Origin: Loxodes magnus
Taxonomy: Eukaryota > Ciliophora > Karyorelictea > Loxodida > Loxodidae
NCBI GenBank assembly: GCA_946699065.1
Contig: CAMPDV010000105.1
Coordinates: forward strand, 558,001-622,000
Direction of reading: 5' to 3'
Length of the DNA: 64,000 nt
Below, piece by piece: positions 33,317 to 46,236 of this stretch. The translations under genes were made by a program, and so were the position numbers. How positions within the stretch are numbered: position 1 is the first letter of the stretch; each line of letters opens with the position of its first letter. A model generated the notes under the pieces. It was not told the origin of the DNA and ran no database searches. It saw nothing but the letters and a program-made list of their open reading frames with translations.

Positions 33317-33500
33317 TTATTGATGAAAGATGCCAGATATTAAGGTATCTTAGGGAATATTACGATCACGATCTATAGAAGACAAGAATCACAAAGGATG
33401 CTAGCAATGTGGAAGACTTCAGAAGAATATTTTAGAACTTTAAAAATCTTTATTAAAGAACTGCGCATCAACAAAAGTGCTACACGCTCTCTAATTTTAT
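33317..33500 (+). mobile_element. SINE-like family A, 5'-truncated
   Basis: Begins ttattgatgaaagatgccag in mid-element and ends with the 3' hairpin (33465-33495) and an A/T tail. 5' truncation as in reverse transcription. Confidence 0.7.
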
Positions 33501-34001
33501 TTATTAATTTATTATTTATAAGAAAATATTTAATTTTAATATAAGTAAATTGTAAGAATAAAAGTAAAGCTTGTTTTTTAAGAACAATCTTCTAAGTAAG
33601 AATTTTTTAGACCTTTAAAACTTAAAATAAACTTGAAGTTAAAGTTATAAACTACTAATCTATTATGTAATCTATATGAGTCTATTTAAAGTATCTTAGG
33701 ATATTACAATTAGTTATGTCTCTATTATTTTGGGTAATTTTTTAGTGATATGTATCTTTATAAAGATTAGAGAATTTAAACTACTAGAGATTTACCTAAA
33801 TAGGTTTATTATGAAGATATACTTCTTTTTATTAATGTAAAGTAAACAAAAAAGTAGATCTAATATAATAGATTTACTAAGCTATTTTTAATAGGTTTCT
33901 AGTATAATTTGAATTGTAGTGTGTATTGAAGATTAATAGTTCCTGCTTCTTTAGGAAAGTTAATAGTACTAATAATAGTTATTTCTAAAGATCTTATATA
34001 T
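33501..34001. other. AT-rich spacer, nothing recognised
   Basis: No repeat partner in the window, no domain. Confidence 0.35.
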
Positions 34002-34002
34002 T

Positions 34003-34007
34003 AAAAA
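34003..34007 (-). terminator. Pol III terminator of tRNA-Arg
   Basis: Five T's on the minus strand directly after the discriminator base, a standard RNA polymerase III stop. Confidence 0.8.
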
Positions 34008-34080
34008 CAGCCTTGGTGGCATTCGAACCCACAACCCTCAGCTTAGAAGGCTGATACGCTAACGGTTGCGCCACAAGGCT
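34008..34080 (-). tRNA. tRNA-Arg(UCU)
   Basis: 73 nt on the minus strand with a complete cloverleaf: acceptor AGCCTTG/CAAGGCT, D-stem GCGC/GCGT, anticodon stem TCAGC/GCTGA around loop CTTCTAA (anticodon TCT), T-arm GTGGG-TTCGAAT-GCCAC with one G-G mismatch at 53-61. Discriminator G; no encoded CCA, no intron. The internal A and B boxes (TGGCGCAACCGTTAGCG and GGTTCGAATGC) look functional. It decodes AGA, the expected main Arg codon in AT-rich DNA. Confidence 0.95.
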
Positions 34081-34770
34081 TTATAAAGTTATTCTTAATT
34101 ATGTATTAAATAGTCTTTTGATATAAAATAAATAACTAAAGGTTTTTAAGAATAATTAGCTTTAGTTAGATTTGTTTAGTTTAAATAATTATTTTTATTT
34201 TATTTTGAAGTATTTTGAGTTTTAAGATATTTTATAAGTAAATAATATATGTCAAATATTATAAAATAGGCTAAGTTATGCTTACTAATTTTGTTAATAG
34301 TTTTTATTTATTAGACTTTTATATTAATACTGATTCATTTTTAATATAAAGCGAGACAATCAAATTTCTGTATACTCTATGTTTTTATTGATTGTCTATT
34401 ATTTAAATCTTTGTTAAGAGAGTATAAAAATAAGAAACTGCTTAAGCATTTTTTATTATGCTTTTTTGTTTTAAAGGTTTAAAGAAAGTGACTACTTAAT
34501 AGTTATGGCTTATAAATAAATAATTTATATCCAAGATACTTTAAAATTCTGAAGGCACAAGAAATTAATTTATAGAGTAAGAAAGCAACCCAAAAAATGG
34601 AATTTATCTTTATAAGGACAAATATTTTAATGAAAATTGAAAAATAATAAATTAGTTATTAGATGTGTTAAATAATATGAAGAATAAATAAAATGGTTCT
34701 ATGTATTTTCATTATAGAAATATTTAATTTAGAAAAGGTTTATAGTAACTCCAACTAAATAATTTTACCA
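34081..34770. other. AT-rich single-copy sequence, nothing recognised
   Basis: No repeat partner in the window. Possible promoter region of the tRNA and of the candidate gene at 34771. Confidence 0.35.
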
Positions 34771-35100
34771 ATGTTGTTCTTTATATCATATTAACTAAAT
34801 CTACTTTTTATTAAAACTCTTTTTCTTTCTTGAATCTATGCTTTCATCTTATATTTCTTGATAGTTTTATTACATTTTACATTCAAATTTCTTCTATACG
34901 CGCTTGGATTTATACCTTTCAATACCTACTGCACTTATATTAATTCAAAAAATCTAGGAGATTATTTTGAAGGACATCCCTTGCAGTTCTTATATATCTT
35001 TTATCTGGTGTTTATTTGGTTACCCGATTTAATAGTTGAGGAAGTAGATTTTAGCTGAAGATATTGAATTAAAAAACTAGAGTTTTTATTAGTTCTATAG
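34771..35100 (+). CDS. Candidate membrane protein gene (start only)
   Basis: ATG 34771 opens a strongly hydrophobic reading (MLFFISYQLNLLFIKTLFLS, then FILYFLIVLLHF and FLYIFYLVFIWL) suggesting three or more membrane helices. The frame continues openly past 35100. A 17-nt GT-AG stretch GTAAGGTGTACTGGTAG lies at about 35173-35189. The minus strand here also reads as a protein-like frame, so this is a weak call. Confidence 0.25.
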
Positions 35101-36750
35101 ATGCCTTAGAACAGCAATAAGTAAATTAAATGCTCATCTTTTTGGGTTGCTGCTTTTGTTAAGGTTGATAAAGGTAAGGTGTACTGGTAGGAAGTTGGCT
35201 GTGGTATAAAAAGATTTGTAAGATTTGCTTGAGCTTGGTGAAATATTGGATGGTTTGATTATTAATAAAGATATTTCTACATACATGAGTTGCTAAAGTT
35301 TTGTTTCTTAAAGCAAAAAAGAGTTGTGGTAATTAAAGTAAGTTAAAATCTTAAAGGGAGAATATAGTTATTAGAAGATAGAAATAATAATTATTAGCTC
35401 TTTATTTGATTAAGAAGTAATTAAATTAATTATTAGAAAGACTTAGCTTAAGGTATATCAATTTATTAATATTAAGTAAAGGAAACTAAGATATTATGCT
35501 ATATCTTAGATTTAAGCAATAAACCTAAATTTTCAAATATTAACACTTAGCAAGAGAAAAAGAACAGCTAAATTATATACTAATTAAGATTATCATATAA
35601 AGCCTTATTTAGATATAGAATTAAATAATCATTATATTGGTTACATTTTTTAGAACTTATATTTAAGTCTTACCATGAAAGCATCATAGTGAATTAATAA
35701 AGAGCGTAAATAATAACTATCTATATACTTTATTATTATTAGAATAAGCTTCAAATTGATAAAATCATCTAATAATTAAAATTTTTATTAAAGAACATTT
35801 TATTGAAGATTTGTCTTTAATCAATAATTATTTAAAGATCTAGTTTTTTGCTAAAATCTTTAAAATAAGTGCTTGTATTCAATTCTTAATCTGAGCCAAA
35901 GTGATTCTTCATATATTATTGTTATTTTAAACCAATAAGTAAAAAGCTTTATTCAAGTACTTGTAATAATCTTAACAGTTTTTCTCTTAAAATTCATTAT
36001 CATATATTGCTTATTCTTTTCCTTTAAAACCTCTTAGACAAATATTTTATTATAATAAGTACTATAGTTCAAGATTAATCTCATCGCTTTCTAAAACGAT
36101 ATACAGTCTTTTATGATTTTTCCATTCTTTTTTAAATCAATCCTTTTATCTAAAACCATTTAAAAAAAGGGACTTGAGACCTTCTATCTATTAAACCAAT
36201 TCATTATTTCTTAATTCCTTTGCAATTATAAGAGTCAGCTTAGTAAGTATTTAAAGTTAAGACTTCATCAAATTTCTTTATCGTCTCTTAATATAGTTCG
36301 AAAGAATTAACGTTAACTGCTTTTAAGTGAAAATCTTAATTTTTCTAGATATAATTTCTGACTCTTTGGTAAAAATTTAGCAGCATATCTTAGCTATTCT
36401 ATCATCAAAATTAACTCTTCTTTATGACAAAAGCTTTTTTACCTTGAACCTTTAACTTCGATCTTCAATGAGGCTCCTTTTCTCTCCTTATATTTTTATA
36501 ATCATAGAATAGAAAAATCAAGGCTCTGAATATTATATAATACCTCCTGAGCTTATTGAGGTCTCTAGTTAAAATCAAGATCTTGACGGAAAGCATCCGG
36601 ATAATTATCCTTCTTTCGTAGGAACTTTAAATTTATGATTATAATTTATTTGCTCGCTGCACATGATTGTAAATACTTTACAGAAAACGATCTCCTAATT
36701 TCCAATTAATGACCACTAAGAGGTTATTTAAAACAAGCAAAACGAGAGCT
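35101..36750. other. Ambiguous coding texture, unassigned
   Basis: Single-copy in the window. After about 35890 the plus strand is T- and C-rich, suggesting minus-strand genes. A minus-strand frame from about 36660 starts MCSEQINYNHKFKVP, and another contains VLTLNTYQADSYNCKGIKK. Since all frames are open under this code I cannot choose between them. A worn or intron-split gene is likely. Confidence 0.25.
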
Positions 36751-36752
36751 CA

Positions 36753-37242
36753 ATTATTAGATTCTTGCTTCTTCTGAAAATACCAGCATCTTCTAAAGAT
36801 GTGTCCAACCTTTTAGCAATAAAAATATCTTGTTTTACAATATTTCTTGTTATGTCCTATTTTTAAGCATTTTTAGCATTTTTGGAATTTTAAAAAATCG
36901 ATAATTTTTTTCCGACCCGAAAAAGAATTTACATTTTGTTCTTCTATTACCATAGAATCATTATTAAGATTAAAATTATTATTTTCTACTACTTTTTACT
37001 CCGTTTTTTCAGTTTTAATTATCTTGTAACATCAAGACTTTAGTGCTTATTTCCGTTTTTAACCATTAATTTTCGTTTTATAATTATTACACAGTAAAAG
37101 TTAGAGAATCTAATCGTTAAATAAAGTCTAGAAGTGATTGCTGCATTTTTTTGTTTTCCGCTTCTAGAGAGTATATTTCGATTAGAGAGTTTTTTTGTTC
37201 GATTTCCTGTTAGTTTTTGGTCGATTATTTCTTAGAAGCCAT
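36753..37242 (-). pseudogene. Zinc-knuckle element, copy E2 (3' part missing)
   Basis: Starts at 37242 (MASKKQSTKN...), keeps the first CCHC knuckle and a second one in which the first Cys is Tyr (YFYCQKVGHIFRRC). It stops at 36753, losing the CSPEG block. It marks the left edge of the 10-kb duplication. Confidence 0.6.
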
Positions 37243-38148
37243 TTTATTTAATATATAATAGTTTATTATAATTTAAAATATATCTAAATATCGATAATAT
37301 AATTGGTTTTTGTTATATAAATTAATGGTGCATAGATAAATTTGTAAGTAATTTTTTATAATATAAAAATGATCTATAAAAGAAATTGATGATACATAAG
37401 TTATAAATTTGATCTATCTTTAATGGTATAAAAGAGTTTAATTAATTTATAAAATGAATAAAGTAAATATTTTAGTTTAAACAAATTTAAAGTAATTTGC
37501 TTTTTATTTATTTTAAAGCAATTACTATAGAAAAAGTAAATAATTTTAAGATTTTACAATATACATAAATATTATGAGTTTTAGGTTTATAAAATCCGAA
37601 TAGAATAGATTAATGGTAAGATTTATTAAAATATTTTAATTTCTTTTATTTATCTTAAAATTATTTATATCTTACTTAATTTTTAAAGATTGCTAATAAA
37701 ACTCTTACTTTATCATCTTATAAATTAGGTTTATAAAAATGTAAATTTGGATGAATTTTAGAAAATAGAATTTAGTATGATTTAAAAATGATATAGGTAA
37801 AATGATAATGATTTAAAATTTGTATATAAAATTGAATATCTGTGATATAAAGTATCTTTAATTAAACTAAGTAATATATACAGATTAGAGATAAATAATA
37901 AATCAGTTAAAGTTTACATTTTTTATAATAAACTTTATAAATATATAAGAATAAACCACTATAAATATCATTATTATATTTACAAATACAATTCTATCAA
38001 AATTATTATACAGCTGCATCAACAAAACTTTAATTACATTTATTTTTAAAATCAAAAATCCTAAATTCAGAAATCTAAACTGGATCGCTTTTATTATAAT
38101 ATTTTCAAACTTATAAGATATATCTAAGATACATATACAAAATTAAAT
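37243..38148. repeat. AT-rich island of composite unit, copy 3
   Basis: Near-identical to 8225-9114. Confidence 0.7.
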
Positions 38149-38292
38149 ATGAATCAAGACTCAAAAAATTTATATATTTCACTTTTCAATTATTACAACA
38201 CCACATTTTAAGATAAACTAACTCAAATTACCAACTTATTAGATCTTATGGAAGAAGATTATGAAGAAGTAAATGTAATCATGTATTATTGA
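38149..38292 (+). CDS. Small ORF MNQD, copy 3
   Basis: Same as 9115 with Ser to Thr at codon 18. TGA 38290-38292 is either the stop or Trp. Confidence 0.3.
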
Positions 38293-38742
38293 GTCGGAAT
38301 CGCATAAAGGATGCTAGTGATATTAACTGGTAAAATACATGATGGCTTAAAGAGAATTCACTTAAAATTATAGTTATTATAATTTCTTAATAAGTTGCTT
38401 AAATAAATAAAAAATATATTAAAATTTTATATTTCATATAGATAATTTCTTATTTTCCTAACTCTTTACTTTACATTGCACAAAGCCAAAATCTGGGAAC
38501 TTAGTCTAAATTTATAGACTAAAGTTTCCTTAATAATACTGCTTAAATATTTATTTTCAGTAAGAAATTATTATTTTATTCTTGTAAATATTTAGAATAA
38601 GGCTTATAATATAATATAAGCAGTTGCCAAATTATTAACTTCAAAAATACTAAATTAATAAATAATTAAAAAATATTTGAATCATAATATAATATTTATT
38701 ATTAAAAATACTTTAAATTAATTCATATTTATCACTTTAACT

Positions 38743-39913
38743 TCATAACTTTATTCTTAACGTCTTGTAGCCCAAATTTACTACGTCGACTCTCAACAAT
38801 AAAAGATTAGGTGATTCAACTATAAAAGTATAAGCAAATCTATCTCTAGTTTTAAATGCTGATAATTAAAATGAATTATGTTTAAATTCTATTTATTATC
38901 ATTGTTGATTGCTTCTTTTATATATCTTTCTTAAAAATTCTTCATTATTAAAATTATTTACTCCTCCAACTATAATTAGAGGTTCTAATAACACTTAAGG
39001 ATAACTAACAGCTTCAGGAAGATTTAAATGACATTTATTTCATATATCATTCTATATATTATATTTTCAAATGTCATTTAAAATTTATTCATTTTAATTT
39101 ACACCTCCAAACGAATAAATATTTTACTCACTTTTATCTACTACTAATGTCTAATATGCTATAACGAAAGGAAACTAAGAACAGTATTATCATTTACTCT
39201 AACTTCCTATCTTTAATCTTTCTACTGTTCTAAAACCTTTACTACAATCAAAAGTTCCTCCTACTATATAAATATAATCTTAAGCTGCTGCTATTCCAAA
39301 TAAAAATCTTCCTTAGTTAAGATCAGCTAATTTTCTACTATTTCCTTAAAAATCAAATTATCAAGTATCTTTTAATCCTTATCTATTTATTTATCCTCCA
39401 ACTAAGTATAATTTATTTCTATATTCAACGCTTCTACTTTAACGAGGAACTTTTATATTTAATTAAACTTTTTTAATTTATTCTGTTTCTATATTAAATA
39501 GTAAAAGTTATTATTATCCATATATAAATCAATGAATTTATTTACTTTCCTTTATATTCTACTCAGCTTAACTTATTTATTTTATATCTGGCTTAATACT
39601 TCCTTAATCAATCATTTTAGCTTTTATCCGTTAATATATTTATTGAATTATATTTGAGGAATATTTTTAGGTGATAGAAATAAAATATTATAGAAGGATG
39701 CTTTATTTCTATATATTCTTTAGTTCCTATTATTTTAGTAATGTAATATGTTATGAGGGTATTTGATTTATAAACTAATAGCTAACTATTTATTGCTTCT
39801 TAGTTATTTTATTTTGCTTCTCATCAATTTACTTCTTCATTTCATTTCATTTCTATTACCATTACTTTCTAATATTCATCTTCTCTTACTATTATTGCAA
39901 TATCTCTACCCAT
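38743..39913 (-). pseudogene. Kelch-repeat protein, copy K3 (intron ends mutated)
   Basis: Start 39913, stop TGA 38743-38745, 1171 bp, same blade layout as K2. The 16-nt intron position reads ATAAATATATTAACGG, so both GT and AG are gone and the frame would shift at that point. C-terminus VDVVNLGYKTLRIKL. Confidence 0.6.
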
Positions 39914-40624
39914 TCTTACTTTATAGGTAAATCTTCAAATCTAAAGTGAAATATCTTATAACAAATGCAGCAGCTGATTTGATTCTATAAATAGTACTAA
40001 GTCCTTAAGCATAAACTACAGAAAGTGTGAGAACAAGGTAAGACAGTAGGAATAGCGTTAGTTAGGTTAAAAGGATAAGAGCAGTATTAGCATAGGTAGA
40101 TGACTTACATTTGATTATAAAGTAAATAAATGAGGTAAAAGAGTAAATATAACAGTTTAGATTAGATGATTACAATTAGTATGATAAACTAGGTTAGTTT
40201 AGTCTAATATTAATGTATCTAGATATTTGATAGTGGTATATTAAGTTGTATTCTGGTTTAATCTATTGAATATATATAAATATTATGATATATTATAAAT
40301 AATTTATAGATAACTTAATAGAAGATAAATTATTACAAATAAGGGAGTATTATTGAACTTATATTAAAGACTAAATTAATATGCTTATATAACTTATTTA
40401 GATAGGAAGATAGTTAAAAGATCATTAATTATGGCAATAATTTAATAATTAAATGGGATATCTTTACTATATATGTTTTCAAAACAATATGCTAGATGAT
40501 TAATTATAGAATATTTAAAAATAAACTAAATAAAGAAATAAATAATTTACTTATTTTAATAAACTTCAAATTTAATTTTAGATTAAAACCATTTAAATTA
40601 TATTTATTATATATCATTTATTTT

Positions 40625-40925
40625 AAATACCAAAAATAATACAACTGAGATCGACTTAAACTCTGGCAGCTTGAAATACGTCATGTGCAAAAAACGAACA
40701 AAAATCTAGGTAGGAGCCAAGAGATAAAGAGACATCAAGTACTGTTAATGATGAAAGATGCTAGATACTAAGGTCTCTAAGAGTAGCATTCCAATCACAA
40801 TTCTATAGAAAGCGAGACTCATAAAGGGAAGCTGGCACCGTGAAAGAAAAAAATGTTTTTTACTTTAAAAAAGTTTATAAAAGAACTGCGAGCCCATTGG
40901 GTTCTAGACTGTATAATATAATGTT
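40625..40925 (+). mobile_element. SINE-like family A, subfamily 2
   Basis: Equivalent of 12430-12735 in the third composite unit. Confidence 0.7.
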
Positions 40926-41630
40926 TTGAATATAAATGAGTAATTTTATAATATTAGTTTAGTTTAAGGTTTGATTGTTATAGAAAAAAGTTAGATTTGA
41001 ATATTTGAAGTTACTTATAAAATGTTGATATTAAATCTGGTTGAGTAATGAATTGAATATAGTTACTTTAGGTATGTATTTAAAGGTTAATCTATATAAT
41101 TAGGATAAATAGTAAATAATTAGATTGATGTAATAATTAGGTAAATAATAGGAATTAGATATTTGATTAGCAGTTTTATGTATTAATATGATTTAAATCT
41201 GGTTGGTAAATATTGTTTTTAAGTATAATATATAATAATAAATAAAAAGATTTGATAATTAAATGAATTAATATTTGAAGTAATAAATGTATCTTGAGAT
41301 ACTTAAACAATGATTTAGTTTTAATAAAAAGATTATTATTTAAATTATATGTTGATATATAAATTGGTTCTCTAAAAGACATTATAATTTAAAGATATAA
41401 TGGAAATTATTATTGCTTTTAAAGTTTTAACGCTAAGATTTATTATTTTTTGTTTATTTTATAAATTGATTAATTAGTTTTATTTAAATAATATTTATTA
41501 TCAAATTATACATTTCTCTTTTAAAAATCATCAACTTTAATGCTTTCAATATTATTCATTTACAACAAGGCAGTACCAATACCTTAAAACCATAACACAA
41601 CTATTACCTACATTACTTACATTTTATTAT
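40926..41630. repeat. AT-rich island with skew flip, copy 3
   Basis: Same as 12736-13440, with one visible substitution near its right end (aaaaccataac). Confidence 0.7.
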
Positions 41631-41635
41631 TTTTC

Positions 41636-41995
41636 AATACAGTGGAAACTCCTTTCCTTCGGATGCTGCTTGCAGACCCAGCAAGGCAACTAAAAAAATG
41701 AACGTGGACGGAGGATAAATCGGAGGAAGAGAAACAAATAACAAGAGAAGAAAGATGCGACAAACTGGAGAACTCTGAATACCAGTAAACTTTCTTCATC
41801 ATAGATCGGTGAAATGTACCCGTAATCGCATATTGCATCCTATGCTTTGGAAGGAAAAATTACAGGGACATATTGCAGGAAGAGAAAGCAAGGATAGAGA
41901 GTCCCATAAAATTTTATTTTTCGACATTAAATAAAATTAATGTAAAGAGCTGCACACCAACGAAGTGCTACGTTCTCTATAATACAATTTATGTA
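41636..41995 (+). mobile_element. SINE-like family B
   Basis: Full-length, 3' hairpin shortened (gctgcacaccaacgaagtgc) and TTTA-type tail. Confidence 0.75.
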
Positions 41996-42289
41996 TTTAT
42001 TAATTTATTATTATAAATAATTACTTTTAAGTTGCTATTAAAACTATAAAGTTCAAAGTATGATAAATTAACTAAAAAATAAAGATTAAACCTAGGAATT
42101 ACAAATTTTAGTAGTTTTTTAATAGTCAAATAGAAATAAAGTAAAAAAAAGAAAAATATATAAATAAATTAGCTTAAATAATTTATGGATGCATTTATGA
42201 GCATAAGAACAATACATCCTTCATAGCAAGGATTTTTAAAGAAGAGATAAACATTACATCAAGTTTTAACTTTATAATCATATATATAA

Positions 42290-42610
42290 ATAAAAAGGGA
42301 GGGACATTCCTCCAACTGACATTTACTTAGGATCTGATACAAGCAAGTACCTATGATGCAAGAACCGAACAAGAACTTTGGTAAGAGCCAAGAAAGACAA
42401 CAAAGACTAAAGAGGTATCAAGTAACGTTATTGATGAAAGATACCAGATATTTAGGTATCTTAGGGAGTATTCCTTCTACGATCTATAGAAGACAAGAAT
42501 CACAAAGGATACTAGCAATGTGAAAGACTTCAGAAGAATATTTTAGAACTTTAAAAATCTTTATTAAAGAACTGCGCACCAACAAAAGTGCTACGCGCTT
42601 TATAATGTTT
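42290..42610 (+). mobile_element. SINE-like family A, subfamily 1
   Basis: Head gggagggacattcctccaac through hairpin tgcgcaccaacaaaagtgct. Nearly identical to 59820-60140. Confidence 0.75.
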
Positions 42611-42944
42611 TTTTTATAAATTTTTAATTTGGAATTGTTAATTTTTATATAGTTTAAGGTTTGATTCTTAAAAGTACAAAAAATAATAAGAGATTGATTG
42701 AATTTGAAGTTAGTTATATTGAATATTGATATTAAATCTACTAATGTATAAAGTTGAATTATGTTGTTTGCTATAGAGATTAAATTTAAAGTATTATCTT
42801 AAATATTTAATAGAATTTCAGAAGATACATTATTTAAATTATAAACTAAACTTATTTTTTGTCTAAAAAGAATATCAAAAGTAAAACTAAATAATTTGGA
42901 GATAAAAAATTAAATAATGGAAAATTAAATGATTATGTACTTTT

Positions 42945-43240
42945 TTAACGTAGTGCCTCAATGATGCGCATTTAATAAAGATTTTTAAAGTTAAAAAATT
43001 CCTTGTTGAAGTCTTCCACAGTTCTAGCATTTTCTTAGGAGTTCTTTCTTCTATAGGGCAGATATCGGAATGCTACCCTAAGAGACTTTAGTATTTGGTA
43101 TCTTTCGTAAATTAATGTTACTTGAACCTCTTCGATCTTGTCTTATCTTCTCTTGACTGGTTCTTCAGCTATGAGGTACTTCCTGGTACACGAGTTTAAG
43201 TCAGTTTTAGTTGGAGAATTACTCCTTCCTATTTATTTAT
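42945..43240 (-). mobile_element. SINE-like family A, reversed
   Basis: The minus strand reads aggagtaattctccaact head, core gaaagataccaaatactaa and a degenerate hairpin (tgcgcatcattgaggcac). It lies between the composite unit and the LINE remnant. Same arrangement at 60470. Confidence 0.7.
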
Positions 43241-43399
43241 AATATAATATTGTAATAGTTTTAGAAATTACTATTCTGAAATCTGAAACTCTAGCTGAAC
43301 AGTGGGGTTTTAATTTTTCTCTTTTTCCTAAGTAAGTAATTACTTCTTTGTTTAATTGGCTATCTATTAACTTTTAAATATATTTAATTTCTATTTATA

Positions 43400-44500
43400 T
43401 AAAATGGAAGGTATCTAAAAGTGTTTTCTGAATTCGAAGAAGAAAATGAGAAGAAGAAAAGAAGTATTTAGTTTATAAACTTCTCTTCGGAAGCAAGAAA
43501 AGCATCAACTCTCTTCTGGATAGACTTAAGAAATAAATAGAAATAAAGACTAAAATAAACCTAAAAAATAAGACTGTTTAAAGCTTATAATAAAAACTAT
43601 TATTAGGTTAAGTACATTGAAGATTAGTATGTCCCATATGATGCAGAAGAAGTATGTAAGATGGTTTGTGTTCTAAGATACGAAATATGATGTTAAGAGA
43701 ACGAGTGGATTAAATTTCACAAGAATTGAATTTCAAGACATGCAGGCGTCAATATATTACCTAAAGAAAGAATTGACAAAATTAAAAAAATTAAATTTCA
43801 GAAGTAAAAGGAGAATTCAAACTTAATATACCTTAATTGAAATGATTTAGGAATCCAAAGTAAAGGCATTCTGTCCATGTTTCACGAAAACCATATTAAT
43901 TATAGTAAAATAACCAATAAAAAATATTATTAGTATGATTCTATCTATCATCTTCTAAAATGGTGCTAAGAATTTAAAAACATATAAAAAACAAAAATTA
44001 AGAAAATTAGGACAAGAAATAACGCTTCTATATTACTCAAAAGGGAATTACTATATAAAAAAAATTCACAAGAATACTAGCAAACTCAAGAGAAGTATTA
44101 TACTTTAAATAAATTACAAATAAAACACTCTCAGCTCTTTAGTATAAATGAGAGGATAAAATAATCATTTAATTTATCTAGTTTATTTCAAATAATCAAA
44201 TATCAACTTAAAAAACTTATCTTCCGAGGAAATGGAAAGGAATTTACAACTAGATAACTTAAGGCACTATTTTAATGTATATAATGCAGATATCATGTTG
44301 CTTAATTCAATAAACTTCGGTCAGTGAGTTCCATAACTAAAGACTGACAGGCTAGAAGTCGATAACAAGAATGGATAATCAAAAAGAATTTTTTCACTTG
44401 CTTATACTGACATAAACAAGAACCTTCTCAGCAAAAGAAACTTGAAATTATCCATAAAACTAGAATGCTTGATTAGAGAATCAACATCATCTCCCTCAAT
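43400..44500 (+). pseudogene. LINE remnant with start of APE-type endonuclease
   Basis: The later part reads LQLDNLRHYFNVYNADIMLL and QWVPQLKTDRLEV, resembling the N-terminal region of APE endonucleases of non-LTR elements (N-x-L...LRHYL...ADI-x-L-x-E). The catalytic Glu position appears to be Ser. The preceding part reads, in a different frame, as a basic ORF1-like protein with EARKASTLFWIDLRNKQKQR. Frames change, and copy 60925-62040 has different indels, so both are decayed. No reverse transcriptase domain follows. Confidence 0.4.
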
Positions 44501-44655
44501 ACTTGTAATAATGATTTATTTTATTTTCGTTAATATTATGATAATTTATATTATAAAATAGTTTATAAAATAATTAAAATAATTATGTTTCTATTCTTAA
44601 GAATTATCCGTTTTATTAACACATATGCATATATTAAATATATCAATATATAAAA

Positions 44656-46236
44656 ATGGAAAATAGTAACTAAAATAATTATGAAGGAGACTATACCAAA
44701 GACTTTGATTGAGGAAGTAAGATTTAAAGAAAATAGTAAATGGAATAAAGATGGAATATTATAAAAGTTTGTCTAATTATTATTTTTATTATCTTGATAG
44801 CATAAGTTTCTTTTTAGTCTACTATGCTTTTTAAAGAAGATTGAGAGATGATGAAGAATAATATAATGGAAAACAAACAGCAAATAATAAGCATATAAGA
44901 TACGCTAAAATAGATTTAGTAGTTGTTGATTGATAAATTGGATAAAATATAATAAGTTTAGGATTATTAGGCTACGAATGAGCTTATTTAAGATAAAATT
45001 AAGTAAATTTAAAATGAAACAGAGAAAGTTATCAGTTAGAAAAGTGAAGAAATAAAAGAAAAAATAGAAAATATAACAAGAAGTGCGAATTAGAGTTATA
45101 TTAGTTAAGTATAGAAGTTATCTAGCAAGTTAGATATTATTGAAGCAAATATTACGTACTTAATAAATAAAGTTTATTAGGAGAAAAATAAGAGTGAAAG
45201 AATTTAAGTAGACTACTAGCAGGTAAAGAACTTGACTTAGGATATAAGAGAGTAAATAAAAAATAAATCTGATATGTAAGCGAATGATACTTAGATATAG
45301 GCAAATTTATAAATAAATTATGATAAGAGTTAAGGTATATTTTTACTTATTTTAGACTAAATTTTGAAGGGACATAATAGTAGTGTATTCTCTGTAGCGA
45401 TATCAAATGACTAGAAATGAATTGCTTCAGGTTCAGCAGATTCTATTAATATGATAAAAATATGGGACTTTAAAAGTGGTTAATTAAAGAGAACTTTGTA
45501 GGGACATACAAATATGGTATGATCTGTAGTATTTTCCCCTGACTCAAAATATCTCATATCAGGAAGTAACGATAACACGATAAAGATATGGGACTTTACA
45601 ACTGGTTAGTTAAAGAATACTTTATAGGGACATACAAGTTCTGTATACTCTTTAGCAATAACAAGTGATCAGAAATGAATTGTATCGGGAAGTGGCGATA
45701 CGACGATAAAGATATGGGACTTTAAAACGGGTTAGTTAAAGAATACTTTGTAGGGACATACAAGTTCTGTATGATCTTTAGCAATATCAAGTGATCAGAA
45801 ATGAATTGTATCGGGAAGTGATGATAACACGATAAAGATATGGGACTTCTAATCAGGATAATGTATTCGAACTATCTCTGGACATGCAGATTGAATTCCA
45901 TCGGTAATTTTAACAAATGATAGCAAATAAATAATATCTGGTTAAGGTGATAAATTAATTAAAATATGAGACTTCTAAACGGGATAATGTATTCGAACTC
46001 TTCAAAACCATACAAATACTGTACGTAGTATTTAGCTTAGTAATGATTCAAGATTTATATTTTCGGGATCATATGATTAAACAATCAAGATATGGAACTT
46101 TAATACGGGTGAATGTATATAGACACTTTAAGGGCATTCTAATGGAATAAATTCTATAGCACTAAGTAGAGACAACAAATGGATAGTATCGGGAGCGTAT
46201 GACAAGATAGTGAGAAAGTGGAGGATAGCGAGTTGA
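44656..46236 (+). CDS. Membrane-anchored coiled-coil WD40 protein (A1), complete
   Basis: The clearest gene here: 1581 bp, 526 residues, ATG to TGA in one frame with no intron. N-terminal polar 35 residues, one membrane helix (VCLIIIFIILIAQVSF, about 36-53), a long Gln/Lys/Glu coiled coil (about 60-225), then seven WD40 blades, each GHT...S.SDQKWIVSGS.D.TIKIWDF. TGA serves as Trp at least eight times (for example KWIVSG, TNMVWSV, KIWDF), TAA/TAG as Gln (SGQ, TLQGH). The final TGA follows RKWRIAS; beyond it the two copies diverge in frame. Likely a membrane-tethered scaffold; partner unknown. Broken copy at 62189. Confidence 0.9.

Noticed and set aside
41617-41838. 73-codon minus-strand ORF, similar one at 53543
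   Set aside because: Antisense reading of SINE-like family B; Ser-rich composition comes from the repeat.
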